Of a stretch of 64,000 bases of DNA, positions 14,074 to 27,630 are shown piece after piece. The position numbers and the translations under genes were made by a program. How positions within the stretch are numbered: the first letter of the stretch is position 1; each line of letters starts with the position of its first letter. Where the stretch lies: assembly GCA_918026815.1 (NCBI GenBank), contig CAKJVC010000182.1:124001-188000 (forward strand), read 5' to 3'. Origin of the DNA: Chalara sp. BL73. Taxonomy: Eukaryota > Ascomycota > Leotiomycetes > Helotiales. The notes beneath the pieces are model-generated. The model was not told the DNA's origin. It made no database searches and saw nothing but the letters and a program-made list of their open reading frames with translations.

Positions 14074-15532
14074 CTAGAGATCCTCATCACCGTCACACTG
14101 TTGCCACATCTCGACCTTACTGACTTCCATTTGCCCATTCTTCTGCCACGTTGGGTACCACGTCTCTCTTTGTCGCCAAAACTCCCTCTTAGCAGTCGTA
14201 CCGTAATCAACCCAAGGCTTGTTGGATTTTCCGTCTTGAAACCATCCGTTAGTGCCGCCCACAGCAACATTCAAGATGAGGTAGAAAGGTTGGTCAAAGG
14301 GAGCACTATTATGTCCAGTCTGGGTCCAAGGGTCCATTAGCCTGGTTCCATTGCTATCGGCATAAGGAAATCCTCCTCGTTCCCAAAGAGGCTTGTTGAA
14401 GTTCGTATAAAGCACTTGCAAGAGGTTGCTATCAACGTATGTGAAAAGGTATTTCTGAGACCACTCTAAGCCGAAGAGGTGGGATTTTTTGGCATATGTG
14501 GTATGGAGAGCGCTTCTCTTGACATTTGTGCGCCACCAAGCATCATTTGCTGCATTTGGGCCCCAATGTAGAGCGGAAGATACAATGTTATTGCCACCCT
14601 GTGCGTAAGTGTGGTCATTCCCACGACTTTCGACAATGTCGATCTCCCCAGATAGTGGCCAATCGCCGTAAGTATTATTCACCGGTAACATCCAGATGGC
14701 AGGCCAGAGCCAATCACCCTCCGGCAGCTTTGCAGTTACATGGACCTTCCCATACTTGATAGTAGCACCTTTCTTTGTATTGATGCGGCCGGATTTTACA
14801 GGCTGGATGACCGACCCTTTGGTTGAGTTGGTTATTGAGACGCAGTTGTCTACTACAATAGAAGTGCAGGTACCATCGGCAGTGAGGTTGAGGACCTTGT
14901 AGTCGGTTTCAATGAGGCTCGCGTCTTGAAGAGTGGGCTTGATGATAAGTTTTCCACCTTGGACGAAAACGTTCTCATCCGTCAAAGTTGTTTCTTCAAA
15001 CTGACCGTTGCTGAAGAGAGTTAGAAAATCGACGACTTTCTCATATATGATATCATGCTTACCCGAATCCACCAACTTCTCTCTCTTTAGACCATATGTC
15101 AGTATTCAATCCGCCAGAGAAGTCGTCGCTGTACACCGGGCAATACTTGTGCTGTACAACAGAAGAATATCCGTCGTAAACCAAAAAACCAGCGATTCCA
15201 AATCCCAAAGCCAATCCGATGAGTGGGATTATGGTGACCCATTTCTCTTTTGGATCCTTCTTGGCTTTCCATGGCTGCTCAACCTCACCTTTCCGCACTC
15301 TCCTCGAATGGAAGAATCTCGATGGAACCCCGCGGACCGCAGATGATGAACCGAAGGACGATGCAGGCCGTGACGTGCCAGGCGTGCCGAATGGATTGGC
15401 GGGCATTCCTGCAGGCGAGATATCATCACCAAAGGGATCCCGTCTACTCTCAGGTGTGCCGGCTCGCATTGGAGAAGGTGCGGAGATGGCAGATGCACCG
15501 CTGCCTCTGTAATTCATGTGTGAGCCCTCCAT
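14074..15532 (-). CDS. Membrane-anchored GH16 beta-glucanase-like protein
   Basis: There are two exons, 15063-15532 and 14074-15010. The junction rebuilds the family string G-G-F-G-N-G-Q-F-E. The product is 468 aa. Residues 1-97 are a Ser/Pro/Gly-rich, basic cytosolic tail, 98-119 form one membrane helix, and the rest is the outward-facing concanavalin-fold GH16 domain. The catalytic signature G-E-I-D-I-V-E puts the nucleophile at E279, the helper at D281 and the acid/base at E284. The segment W-P-A-I-W-M-L-P just before it is typical of laminarinase-type GH16 enzymes. The likely role is cutting or remodelling beta-1,3-glucan at the plasma membrane or wall. It is not of the KRE6/SKN1 form, judging from the motif spacing. 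I start at the ATG at 15532, since no ATG lies upstream in frame. Substrate is inferred from the family. Confidence 0.88.
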
Positions 15533-18500
15533 GCTAGTGTTCCTCAATGAGCAATGGGCGCCGACAGCGAAGCAGTATTAGATATTAATTGCTATAGGAT
15601 AGCTTCCCAGGCAAGAGTCGACTTGTCAGCAACAAATTGCAAAACGAGTGTGGCTGTTGATGTGTGAGGAAGTCGAAGGGGGAAAGATACAGCTGGTGGG
15701 AGAAACAGTGACTGGTCTCTCAAGAAGTAGTGGACATCTAGGGGCTGCGACGAGCCTGTCAACGAGTGGGATTGGGAGATTCGAGGCCCGTAGCTAGAGG
15801 CTGTACGGTGGAATCTTCTTGCGTAGCGTATAACAACTTCAACACGCTGAGGGGGACGGGCGACGGCGGCTGGTGTAGTGTGCGCGAGGAGTGACCAAAA
15901 TTACTTTGTCTGGACGGAAGTTGAGGCTTGGCACGGACTGGACCACGGATAAGAAGCGGATCAAACAGCGCATTCAGCTTGATTTATCCCGATGGTTCAT
16001 GCCCAGGTTCGTTCAAAATATTGAGGCCGAGATAGGTTCGATTTAACGATCTATGGCGGCTTAGGGTTTTGAGGCAATGTTGTAAAAGCCTGCACTGGAC
16101 TTGCGCATCTGCAGCTCCAGCCGTGGATCACTGGGAAGAAGTTCGCTGAATTTCTTAGACAGGGGGGTTGTTGGTGCTATGATGATGTCGATATGATCCA
16201 CAGTATCAATACGAATTAAACCTTGTTCACAGGGGCCTGGCGATAGCGCTAGGAGCGTTTTATACCCCTGGAACTAATGCAGGCAATTCCCACCTTACTT
16301 TCCAGGTCAACAATAATGGAGTGTCTGTGGCATTGTAGATGTGCCTAGGCCCCACCACTCTTAGGCCACTTATTGGGCCGTGTCGGGACGCGCCTAAATC
16401 TCAATAATATATTAAATTACGGTAAAAGGATCATTCGCTTCATTTGACCCATGCTGGTTGGATCTATTGAAAAATGGGCAAATTAAGCAAAGTCTACTGG
16501 ATGATGAGGATGATGAGGATGATGATGATCTAGATCAGAGCGGGGACTGACTGATCTAATTCTTAAAGACTGGATGCAAATCTCGAATTGACGGTGTCCC
16601 ACACTCCGCCTGATGATCTTCACCCCCTTTGGCTCCAACAATCAACAAGCGAAAACGTCAGAACGATCTTCTCTTAGCACTCGCTAAAAATACTGCAGTT
16701 CCTCCCAGCTTCCCTTCTAGCCAGGAACAAGGTTCACCATGAACGGTCAAAATCCTGAAAAAGTTTCACCGTATTTCCAGCGGCGCTAGAGCTAGCATAT
16801 GCGAACAACCAAAATCAATCAACTTACATAGCACAACCCAAAAGGCTGTTGAACCGAAGTTTAAACGCTCATTTTGCGTCGGACTCTCGGCAGCTGAATG
16901 ATGTCGTTTGGAGAGAAATTATCGAGGGACAAGTGGCTTTCTGCTAGTATCAATAGCTTCATCTGACCACACGGTTAGAAACTCCACATGTACTTTTGGG
17001 CCTTCTGCGGAGCCAGCATTCAAGCATGGGCTATCATAACAGGAGCCGCAGTGGCGATAAATACTCTAGCTGAAGAGAGAAGCACCATTACTTCGTTCCA
17101 AGGCGATCAGATTTGGTGACGAGTTCACGGCCATGTTACGTTGCTGTCATTTCCGATATGCAGAGTTCATGATGTAGCAGAGAATCTCAAAGGTTCCCAA
17201 CTCACATTATTTGCTTGCATGCCTATCCAGCGTCTCCACCACTACAGCTAATCTCTGCGCTAAAACAAACCCTCTTTCTATTATTTCCTGCGAAATGCGC
17301 ATTTTCTTGTCCTATAGTCAAAGCTCTTCTGTTATTGATCGACGTCATGAATATTTTTTACGATACGCGATTGCAAGATCAAGTGATTTTGCCCTATTTC
17401 TACATTGATTCGTGGTCATTGGCACACGTTATCAAGTGTACAAATGGTGTCGCCCACCAGTTGTGCCGTGTAGTTGACTCAAGTTTCAAGTGGGGTGCAA
17501 ACTTGATCGTCAAACCTGTTGGTTGAGTGATCTCATCCAATTGTTTGAGAATGTCTATTCATAGAAATACGAGCACCAAAGTCGCCACCGGCCCAACGGT
17601 TCGAGGCTCATCCAATTATCTGTGAAAAGTCAATCTCATCGGATCTATAGGTATAAAATTTGAAACTTTTGCTAGCCCGCAGGACACAACATCCAGTTGC
17701 AATACGCGAGCGATGGATTGAGGCATTGAAATAAATGCAAGTGCAAGGTGCTCATATCTGTCAAGTGCGTTGATGTTCGGCAATCGTGCCGAACTGGTAA
17801 TTCCTTGGTTGATCGGAAAATCTAGAGATCCCACATAGGAAGCTCGACACAGGCCTGCTTTCAACGGTCGGTCAGGCTTTTCATGTGGCTTATACTCCCT
17901 ACATCATGATCAATCAATAATATATTAATTTTGCGGGGAACGACCAGGACGCGAACTCGACCTGAAGGCTGTCATGATTCGCACGCGAACATTGTTATCG
18001 CACTCTTGTTTACGTATTTTACTTCACTCCCGTGGTGATATTTATTCCTAGGCAGAGATGTTATCTCTGCTGCCAAGCTGCCTTAAGTCATAGGCTAATC
18101 ACTGCAAGTCTCCAGTGAAAACGTGCTGCATGCCTTTAATTCCACCTATGCGACTACTTCTTCCCTATATGTGTCTTCATACGTCTGCTTTCCAGTCCTA
18201 GGATACAGTGAGTTTATACTGCTTGGAGCCATATGGCAAGAGCTGTGAGAGATCACATATGCAACGCTACATAATTTTTGAACGATGCTTATAGTTATTA
18301 GACGCTCCGGATATTCTTTTGATTGTGAGGCTAGCCTTCCCATCTTTCTTTTAGTTTCCTACATTTTGCTTTGCAAACCAGTACAAGACAAGACACAACG
18401 ACATCAACTCGTCTAACACCACGTCATATAGAGAGCGAGAGCTTTGAAGTTATACCGTCCCAAATCACCAGGATACCAGATATGCCATCCTACAGTGAAA

Positions 18501-19328
18501 AAGGCCCGCACAGATGTGTACCATGTCTTAACTTCACACTTTCTACAGATCTAGGCTATCTAAAACCACCTTATAGTGCTTCCTCTTATAGTCAACCTTG
18601 GACTCTGTTCTCTATTCAGGTATAGCTCTCAATCTTGATAGGAGATTTGGATTCTGGCATAAATGGAACTTCTTTTTTCACTAGAACTCCTTCCAACGAA
18701 TACGGGCGCACTACGACAACTTGCTTACTTAGATGATTGTTCGTAACTGATTTTTGCTACTTAATATTCACTATATGATCCCTCAGCACTAGGTTAGAAG
18801 AAGCTGAGCGCGTTAATAAAAAGAGTATTTTCACACAAACGCCAAAGGAAATACTGATCTTACCATCATAGAGATAGTGCGTGATACTGGAACGAATAGA
18901 CACTAAACTGGTTAATCTGGTTTCCCAGGAAACGTGATTTACTTCAGTGCGCAGTTAATATCGCTTCAGAAGTATTAAAGAGTTGATCCTTGCTATTCGA
19001 GGTCGATCCTGAAGCGTAGCAGGCCATGTAGAATCGAAGATTGATAACTAAAAAGGGTTATCCCCACCTTTTTAAGCTCCCGAAGCGAGCCCTGCATCAG
19101 ACCCACTCAAGCTTCCAACCCCGTGGAATAATAATCCCAAGAAATTCGACAACTCCGAGTCACAAGCTGTACATGAAGGACTAGTAGCCGTCGCTCTGTT
19201 CTTCTCGATATGCTTGGTACATGATTTGGATGATAACGATAGCAGAAAGCTAGGCTGTTAATGGTGAAAGTTCTCATCATCCACTTCCCGTAACACATCT
19301 TCTGAGCGATCGTTCAGCTGTCAGCATA
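15533..19328. other. Intergenic, no gene recognised
   Basis: This 3.8-kb head-to-head spacer separates the GH16 and GH3 genes and presumably holds both promoters. A degenerate TGATGAGGA repeat sits near 16500-16530. Short ORFs (for example 17215-17526 and 18371-18625, plus strand) lack recognisable features. Confidence 0.5.
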
Positions 19329-22311
19329 ATGGATCGAGAAGCAAATCAGTATGTGACCCGCAAGTACTTCTTCATATAATATATATGGATTCTTCCTGAT
19401 GCATAGATCTGACCGCACAATCTCAAGGTCCCGTGAGGGTCTACTTCGCTCCTATTCTCAAGGAGACAGCATACCGCTGCGAAAGTCCCTCGAAGATGCC
19501 TATCGATCCTCAAGCGATGATGATGATCTAGATGCGACCGAGTATCTTGCTGCCGAAACATCCTCCACTCCAGTCACCTATAGATCGAAGGCCCCTGTTG
19601 CTGCATTCTCTCATGCCCGCCTTGAAAACATCCGCCGCGTATTCGCCCGCAGGTCAAAATGTCTGCTTATAACCCTTGGTGTGCTGATCATATTCTGGAG
19701 TATAATTGCGGGAGGTGGATTTTGGTTGGTGAAGAAGGCACCTGTAGACGGACATTCTCCGCCATGGTATCCGACCCCACCAGGTGGTACTGTGTCGCGA
19801 TGGCAAGAAAGTTACAAAAAGGCTGAGAAGTTGGTCAAGGAAATGACTTTGGTCGAGAAGGTCAATATCACTACTGGAACTGGATGGCAGATGGGTTTAG
19901 CGGTCGGCAATACGGGACCAGCATTGCATGTTGGGTTTCCTGGCTTAGCATTGCAAGATGGACCACTTGGTCTGCGGTTTGCAGACAACGCGACTGCGTT
20001 TCCAGCAGGAATCACTGTCGGAGCTACCTGGAATAAGGAGCTAATGTATAAGCGTGGCAAGGCTCATGGAGAAGAGGCAAGACTGAAGGGCATAAACATT
20101 CAGCTAGGACCATGTGTTGGACCATTGGGACGGATGCCTGCTGGCGGTCGCAACTGGGAAGGTTTTGGAACTGACCCCTACCTTCAAGGTGTGGCAGCAG
20201 CTCAGACTATCAAGGGCATACAAGAAGAGGGGGTAATCGCGACCATAAAGCATTTTATCGGCAATGAACAAGAGCACTTCAGGCAGAGCTGGGAATGGGG
20301 CTTACCAAATGCTATGTCAACCAATATGGACGATAGGACTCTACATGAGATGTATGGATGGCCATTCCAGGACTCCGTAAAAGCTGGTGTTGCGAGCGTT
20401 ATGTGCAGCTATCAGATGCTCAATAACTCTTATTCATGTGGAAATTCGAAATTGCTGAACGGAATCTTGAAGGACGAGTGGGGATTTCAGGGCTTTGTCC
20501 AGTCGGATTGGCTCGCTCAGCGATCAGGAGTCGCGAGTGCATTAGCTGGTTTAGATATGTCCATGCCTGGAGACGGTTTGACATGGGCTAATGGCAAGTC
20601 TCTTTGGGGGTCTGAGCTCACAAAATCTATATTGAATGGCTCCCTGCCAGTATCGAGACTAAACGATATGGCCACTCGTGTTGTTGCGTCTTGGTACCAA
20701 CTTGGACAAGATGACGAATCCAAGTTCGACAGAAAAGGTCCAAACTTTTCATCCTGGACGGACGACGAAATGGGTTTCATAAGTGTTGGAAGTGAGGATG
20801 ATAAGACTAGTGTGGTTGTGAATAAGTTCATCAACGTCCAAGGATCTGGAGACTCTGCTCACTCGATTATTTCTCGCCAGGTAGCTACGGAAGGCACTGT
20901 GCTCGTCAAGAACGAGGCCAACTTCTTGCCACTGAGCAAAGATGGCTGGCCAGCTGATCAGAAACATGAACTGGTCTTTCGAGTTGGTATCTTCGGAGAA
21001 GACGCTGGAGAAGGTGAAGGCCGAAATGCGTGCCCAGACCGCGGTTGTAATCAAGGCACACTTGGTTCTGGATGGGGATCTGGTGCCGTAGAGTTTCCTT
21101 ATTTGGTTACTCCAATAGAAGCGCTCAAGAAAGCCTTCAATAAAGACAAAGTTTATGTCACAGAATTCCCATCAAATACACCTCCGTTTCAAAAGGCACC
21201 AGCCTTACTTAAGGATCAGGATGTCTGTATTGTGTTTGCAAACGCTGATTCTGGGGAAGGCTATAAAGCATGGAATGGAATAAATGGAGATCGCAACGAT
21301 CTATTCCTACAGAAAGGCGGCGACAGGCTTATTCAACAAGTCGCTGAGGGCTGTGGTGGGGGAGCAGGCAGCACTATTGTCGTTATTCACTCTGTCGGGC
21401 CAGTGATACTCGAGAAATTTATCCATCTTCCAGGAGTTAAAGCAGTTCTTCTAGCCAATCTCCCAGGTCAAGAAAGCGGGAACGCGATCACCGACATCCT
21501 CCTTGGGAACGTCAACCCAAGCGGCAAGTTACCATATACAGTCGGTAAGTCCTTGGACGATTATGGACCTGGAGCAAAGATAATGTATTACGCCAAGGAA
21601 GTCATTCCACAACAGAACTTCTCGGAAGGACTCTACATCGATTATCGACACTTCGATAAGTTTGGTGTAGAACCAACCTTCCCCTTCGGTTTTGGTCTTT
21701 CGTACACTACTTTTGAGTACTCCAATATCACCATTGAGACCGTGCTTCCAAAGTCTCCTTTACCAGCACCACGGCCAGATTTGCTTGTGCCTCCTAAATT
21801 CGCAAATGTCATACCTGATCCTTCTGTGGCTGTTCTTCCCTATGGCTTCAAAAGGTTGAGCAAGTTCATCTATCCTTATATTGAAAAAGTGGAAGATATC
21901 AAGGAAGGCAAGTACCCATATCCAGACGGCTACGATATCGAGCAGCCTCTGTCCCAAGCAGGTGGTGGCGAAGGAGGAAATCCCGATTTGTGGAATGTAT
22001 ACGCAAGAGTCTCCGTTCAGATCACAAATAGCGGGAAAGTGGCTGGCAAAGAAGTAGCGCAGCTATATGTCAGCTATCCGGATATTGGAGGAGAAGCAGC
22101 AAAGGTTGACTTTCCAAGACAAGTTCTCAGGGGATTTGAGAAGGTGTATTTGGAGAAGGGCGCAATAGAAACTGTGCACTTCAGCCTGACAAGGAGAGAT
22201 TTGAGTTACTGGGATGTGGTTCAGCAGAATTGGGTGATGCCTAGTGAGGGCAAGATCACGATTAGAGTGGGAGCATCTTCAAGGGACTTGCGCCTTACTG
22301 GTTGGTATTGA
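19329..22311 (+). CDS. GH3 beta-glucosidase, type II membrane protein (bglE-like)
   Basis: There is one long exon, 19407-22311, preceded by a probable 20-nt first exon (19329-19348) across a 58-nt GTATGT...TAG intron, giving 974 aa. Starting instead at the ATG at 19399 gives 970 aa. A Ser/Asp-rich cytosolic tail is followed by a membrane helix at about residues 92-115. Then come the GH3 N-terminal barrel, with the nucleophile Asp in V-Q-S-D-W (about D374), the GH3 C-terminal alpha/beta domain, and a fibronectin-III-like domain near the C-terminus (G-K-V-A-G-K-E-V-A-Q-L-Y). This layout matches fungal beta-glucosidase E-type enzymes, which face outwards from the plasma membrane and release glucose from beta-glucosides such as cellobiose. 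The gene has no visible defect. Family assignment is firm; the exact substrate is inferred. Confidence 0.93.
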
Positions 22312-23858
22312 AGGCTTAACAAAGCATATCTAGGATTTCGGGGAGTTTGGGATCAGGGACGGGAGTTTCAAATGTAATAGATGTAAATTATAAACGGAAT
22401 TGCTATATGAGGGATACATCACAGATACAGTGTTCTAGTAATACTGCTTGCTGGCAATCTATTCCACGGATCAAATTTGATCATCCTAAGTTTATTATCT
22501 ACGCGTTTCTCATGGAAAGATTAATGAGGAAGTCCTCGGAACCTCCACTAGATAATGGTACCAATCAAATACTCATTTAGCGCACAACTTTGCGTAGCTC
22601 GTGTTCCCCTATTCAGCTCAAAGTGCGTTCTTCGTGCATACCTTAACGGAAGCTACATATGGTAATTTCTTCTTGTGTGCTGTATAGTGTGCTCTGTATG
22701 CTGCCAGAAGGTACAGCACTTTAACCATCCTTGAAGTACAGCTACTTGAAGATCACAGATACCTCCGACCGTGCGAGTTATCCATGCTGAGCCACAAATT
22801 ATGGGCTTTAATTTTCTGCCGCGGCGCTTAATATGTGACTATCCACTGTCTCTGGCAAGCACTGCTCAAAAATATGCATATCTACGGCATTTCAGGGGGT
22901 GTAATATTTAAACTCCCTCTTGTGGTATTAGCAATCCGAGGACGGTGAGCTCGGCTGGCGGTGAGAGTTTCAGGAGAGTCCAGAAGGGAAGAATCATATC
23001 TTGAACCAATGACTGCTTCCTCTACATCTCTTTGAGTGCTGATGCTCCTCCCTTTTGAGTAAAGCTTCATTCCGTCTCATGACCTTGCTTCTCTGGCGCT
23101 ATGAGGGAGTCTTCGGCTGCATTTATATATATATTTTTAGCCAGATGTACTTCACGCCGTTCTTGAGGATCACACAGGCGTCTGGCCAGTTCTGACCGTC
23201 CCCGGATTCAGAGGTATGAAACAGATGATATCTGTTTGAAAAGTGCAACGACACACTCTAGACAAACTGTTAATTAAGTGTATTGGATTTGTCAACTAGT
23301 TTCCTGGACTAACCAATCCTCCCTTGAGCCTCACAATATCAGAAATCAGAGAACTGTGCTCATTTGATGGCGGAATCATATATGATTGTGAAATGTGAAA
23401 TGTGAAATGTGAGAAGGAAGTATGGCCTTGAGGTATTAGAAAGAGCTTATCACCTTGTTAAAGCATGCTACTATTCTTTCCTTGACCTAGGTAGATGATA
23501 TTTCGAGGTGTACATCTACAATCTAGTGTCATCTCCATATAATCAAGTATGGAAATTTCCTCAAGTCTAGCACCGTGTGCTTTCCGCCCTTTGAAATATA
23601 TCTATTGTCAGACCAGCCGACAGGAGGAAATGCAACAAAGAAGTAACATAGCATTCTAAATCCAAAAACTCCGACATATATGCAATATAAACCTTGTCCT
23701 AGCCCGTTGGTATTTCAATATATATCCTTCGCTATGCATCTAAAGTAAGACCTAACCCGCTAATCCGACCAATAGCAATATGCTTTCAACATGCAACAAA
23801 GAGAATGTATGATGAATTCGGTAAGCTGGTAAATTTCGCACATTCCCTCTTGGTGATA
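22312..23858. other. Intergenic between convergent genes
   Basis: It lies between the GH3 gene and the small minus-strand gene. A short tandem run of GTGAAAT units occurs near 23388-23412 and a TA run near 23125. No gene was recognised. Confidence 0.5.
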
Positions 23859-24597
23859 TTAGTATCCGGTAGTCGTTGGAGGTGTCTCCCAGTGCCGCAG
23901 CAGCTGTTCAAGTGCTTGATTCCATTCCCAGGCAAAACAATCTGCAAGTTGCCGAGCCTCATCTGCCTCTGGCACTCGACCTCCCCACATATCAGGTTTC
24001 TCAGCCTCGCTAGCAGCATAGGCCTCAATCATTGAACTAATAACTCATCAGTCGTCTTCTCTGTGGCGATTTTGGAGCGTCGAGGACAGATGCCACTTAC
24101 TCGTCGCGCAGCTTAGTAAGAACCAGCCATGCATAGTTCCAGCTGCGATTACTTTGTGGATCGTTGCTCACTCGCCATTTGGAATCATCCAAAGCAGCGC
24201 TGCTGAAAGGATAGTTTCTTGTCAGTCCACGCAGTTCGGTGAGTAAATTGTTGGAAGTAACATAGTAGGTCCAGGCTTGAGTCATCGGCCCTTGAAAAGC
24301 GATTTGGTCTTCTTCCGAGGCTGAAGCTGCCACGCGCTCGATGCGGCAGAGTTCGGTGAGAGTATTAACTCTGTGGGTATTCAAGGACTCGATCAATTGA
24401 GCCGTACTCTGCTTAAGGACGTCAGTGAAAAGTATAGCTGGGAATGAATAGAGATAAAGAAGAATAATCAAATTTAAGGGAGGGAGGAAAGGATGGGATA
24501 TAAATAGTAAGCCCTCACTCACTTGGGTTCGCCGCGAGCCTCTTGAACTAGAACTCTGGCCACCACGTCTTGAATTGGAACTCTTGGAAGACGACAT
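23859..24597 (-). CDS. Small uncharacterised protein, 186 aa
   Basis: I do not recognise this protein. Three exons fit well: 24523-24597, 24101-24408 and 23859-24036, all GT-AG and in frame, ending in TAA. The first 25 residues are Ser/Arg/Gly-rich and basic. The middle part (from S-T-A-Q-L-I-E-S-L) reads as amphipathic helix with regular acidic and basic residues. The C-terminal part is acidic and Trp-rich (W-E-W-N-Q, R-H-W-E). There is no signal peptide or membrane helix. Intron 1 can end at either of two adjacent AG sites (AAGCAG), so one Gln may be present or absent. Frame continuity over two introns and the ATG start make it a believable gene, perhaps a conserved fungal orphan. Confidence 0.65.
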
Positions 24598-26949
24598 TTC
24601 CTGCGATTGTTGTCGTGATGCGCTCCTATATGTCTTTGCCCAGAAGGTACTCTAGTCTAGCACAGCTTAGTCGAGCCTTGATCGCTTTTGACTTAATCAA
24701 GGTCGTGTGAAGCTATGGATCCAAATCTGTGTGGGTGATATGAGGACTTAATTCTGAAAGATCTCGCAGAACGATGGTGTATTGAATGCATGGGGCTACA
24801 GTACCAGATGTCTAGCCATCTTTGAGGCAGGATAATATATGTAGCAGAGAACACCATGTTGCCAAATTGGACCATCTCGCCGTTCACAAAGCATGAAACG
24901 ACCCTGGAGACTGAAAATACAACTTTGTAATAATGGACCGAAAAGCAAACTTAAGTGCGATCCAATCATCATCATCAATTGGCCTATACACTTCACCTGT
25001 AGCGGCGCAGTAACGTCATCATAGCTTCAGCGCTGTGCTTAGAGAGTCCAAGTGAGTAGATATATCGGTGAAGGAACAGTGCAAAAGATGAAGAGGCACT
25101 GCTCTTGAGAACTTGATGCCTTATTTCTGTCAGCCCAGTGAGCGTTACCAAAGCTAGAGGCTCAGATCCACGTGCTAATATCTTACAGAGTGATTGAGAT
25201 CTCAGCCCTTGATTGCTAATAGTCTAGTGGCAATTATCCATGGAACTTTATAACGGGAACATCTTTGTAAGTAGCAAGGGTTTGAAATGAGATAATGTAG
25301 GGTTTGAAATAATTCACATGCGGGATATGTACCCATACATAGGCGATCAGAAAACACCTTTATTCACTGGAAAAAGTCTGACCGCATTGACCAAATTGGG
25401 GAGCACCCACCAAATTATGGTTCGCATTTACAGTGCGTATAAAAAATTGATCAAGAATGACGGCCACGTTATACATGTTGGCAAAGAGAGAGTTGAGAGA
25501 GCTCCAGTCCCCCTAGAAAGCAATGTATCGTGGTGGTTTGGACAAGAAACTAGGGGTTCCATTCCATTTGGGATTGTCCCAGGAAACAGAGGCAGAGAAG
25601 TTCTAGGGTTATGGATGAAAGCTGGTAGCTATCCGTATCTTGGGAAGTAGAAACATGGACGCTGGATAATCTCACTGGTTGATCAGAGCGACTCCTTCTG
25701 TGGGCCTTATGCAGAACGTGAGGCTGAAGCTTCTTCAAAGGCACTAGATATGAAGTATTATGAAACCCAAGAGTGAGGAGGACGAAAAAAGGACAACGAT
25801 AGAGGATGATGCCAAGTGAGGGAGCCGCTATCTGCTTCATACACCGACGTGTGAACGGCACCGTTCTCTAGCGCTGACGGCCCCCAGCCACATGTTCATT
25901 CAGCCCTATATACGATATGAGGTTCAAGCCAGGTGATTTGATGAGGTAGACTTCACGGGTATACGATTAAGCGAATTCCGGTTGCTAAGGGATCAAATCG
26001 ACCTACTCTGAGCCCTGCTCAGCTGAGATAGTCTGGTTCTGAACGGGTAGGCAATGGCAAGTTCTGAAGTGATACTCTCGTTGCTGCGGCTCCACAACTT
26101 CAATACCCGAGCTTTCTGACTATAAATCTTGGTGATATACATTCTGGTGCCAATAAATATCAGGTGAAGTTTCAGGTATGGCCTCCCGTGCAACTTGTTC
26201 CGTTGAGTACGAAGAAGTCCAGAGACGCTTCCTCGCTTATCTCCTCACGAAGAGGCGAGACCCTGAAGAGCGCAGGGGGTAGTAGATTGTAGAGAATACC
26301 GCATAACATAGTATTATGGTCATATTCAAGGCATAGTGATGGTGGTGGGGAGGAAAAGGTACGTTAGAGTGGCATCAAGGTGTAGAAGGAGGAGATGTTG
26401 CCTTCAACGTGGTAAAGCCTGTAGCCGCGAAGCTGCGCCCAAGCGCCGGTCGCTTAGTAGTGTGTAACCGGGAGGCTTACGTGATATCAACCAGACTTTG
26501 ATGCTTCGAGCTGTACAATACTACTTCAAGACGTTTTGTATCAAAGAGTTATTCCGACCCAGACTTGATCATATGGTACGTCCTGGGTTATAGATTACCT
26601 GCATTCTATTAAAGAGACTCAAGATGTCACTCATTGTTACCGAATATAGAATACCGGCTTAATGGCGACATTGTTGATGATCTTGTAACGATCGTGGTCT
26701 GGATCTGAGGTCAGCACATCCTTCCAAGTATACGCTGGTATCATTCCAGCTCGCCAGCCGCAACAATGCTGTATACATGGATGGTATTGCCCACATGCAG
26801 TAGTTGATCTTACCACAGTCACATCACAATGGCCCCGAGGCGGAGCTGTATGCTTTTATATCGGTTTCGAAATCGAGTTGGAAACCATGCAGCAGATGTT
26901 CGATGGACACAGCATCGCCTATTAAGTTGCATAGGGGTTTTTTCCTTTC
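24598..26949. other. Intergenic, no gene recognised
   Basis: This stretch leads to the left edge of the tandem duplication. An ORF at 25318-25650 (plus) and a 34-codon ATG ORF near 26179 show no domain or splice support. Confidence 0.45.
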
Positions 26950-27630
26950 TTTTTTGGTATTCAGCCATTCTTTTATATCGCATGCTGTGTTCGTTTTTGA
27001 AGCTCGGGCCGTACAGCATTGATCAGCAAGTATAGCATTCCGCTCCAAGTCTCGACGGCCACTAGGCCACTCCAGGATCTGGTCGATCCTGATGCACCAC
27101 AACTTGCGACATCACGTCATGCTTATTATAATGGTATCTTGCCTTGTCACGATTTTCATATCTGTATTTACGTTTGTGTGAATAATAATACTACATCAGT
27201 TCAAATCGGGCCATGATGTGGCATGAAATGCCTTCCTACAGCGCAATCACACACCATCACCACGGATTTTCTGGGGTGTTTTGAACTCCTTTCTTGCATG
27301 CAGCTACATCACTGAAGGCCGCAAGTGTGTCCTTGATGATAGCCAGAACATAGAGCCAGGAAGTCACCCACATGGAGACAATGTTACACAATACTCCACA
27401 AACTCCATTCCACGCGACGAGACATGCAGCCTCTTCCGGCTTTCTGGCACTCGAATGACCGGAATCCAAGAGTATGGAAATTTTTCATCGATATTGTTTT
27501 AGCATATATGTTTCTTTCCTTCATGTGTGAAGCCTTTTGACCTATGTTGTGCATATATAGACATCTCATTCAGCTTCGTAACGTTCCTTACATCTCAATT
27601 TTTTGGTACTTTTTACATCTGATCATTAAA
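26950..27630. other. Left part of unit A, no gene recognised
   Basis: It carries a 70-codon minus-strand frame (27257-27469) with a hydrophobic stretch that I cannot assign. The same frame recurs in unit B simply because the DNA is duplicated. Confidence 0.4.

Noticed and set aside
15533..15547. Upstream extension of the GH16 protein to 15547
   Set aside because: The first codon there is TTG; the first in-frame ATG is at 15532.
27257..27469. 70-codon minus-strand frame present in both duplication units (also 35807-36019)
   Set aside because: Its repetition only reflects the duplicated DNA. It has a hydrophobic patch but no recognisable family or splice context.
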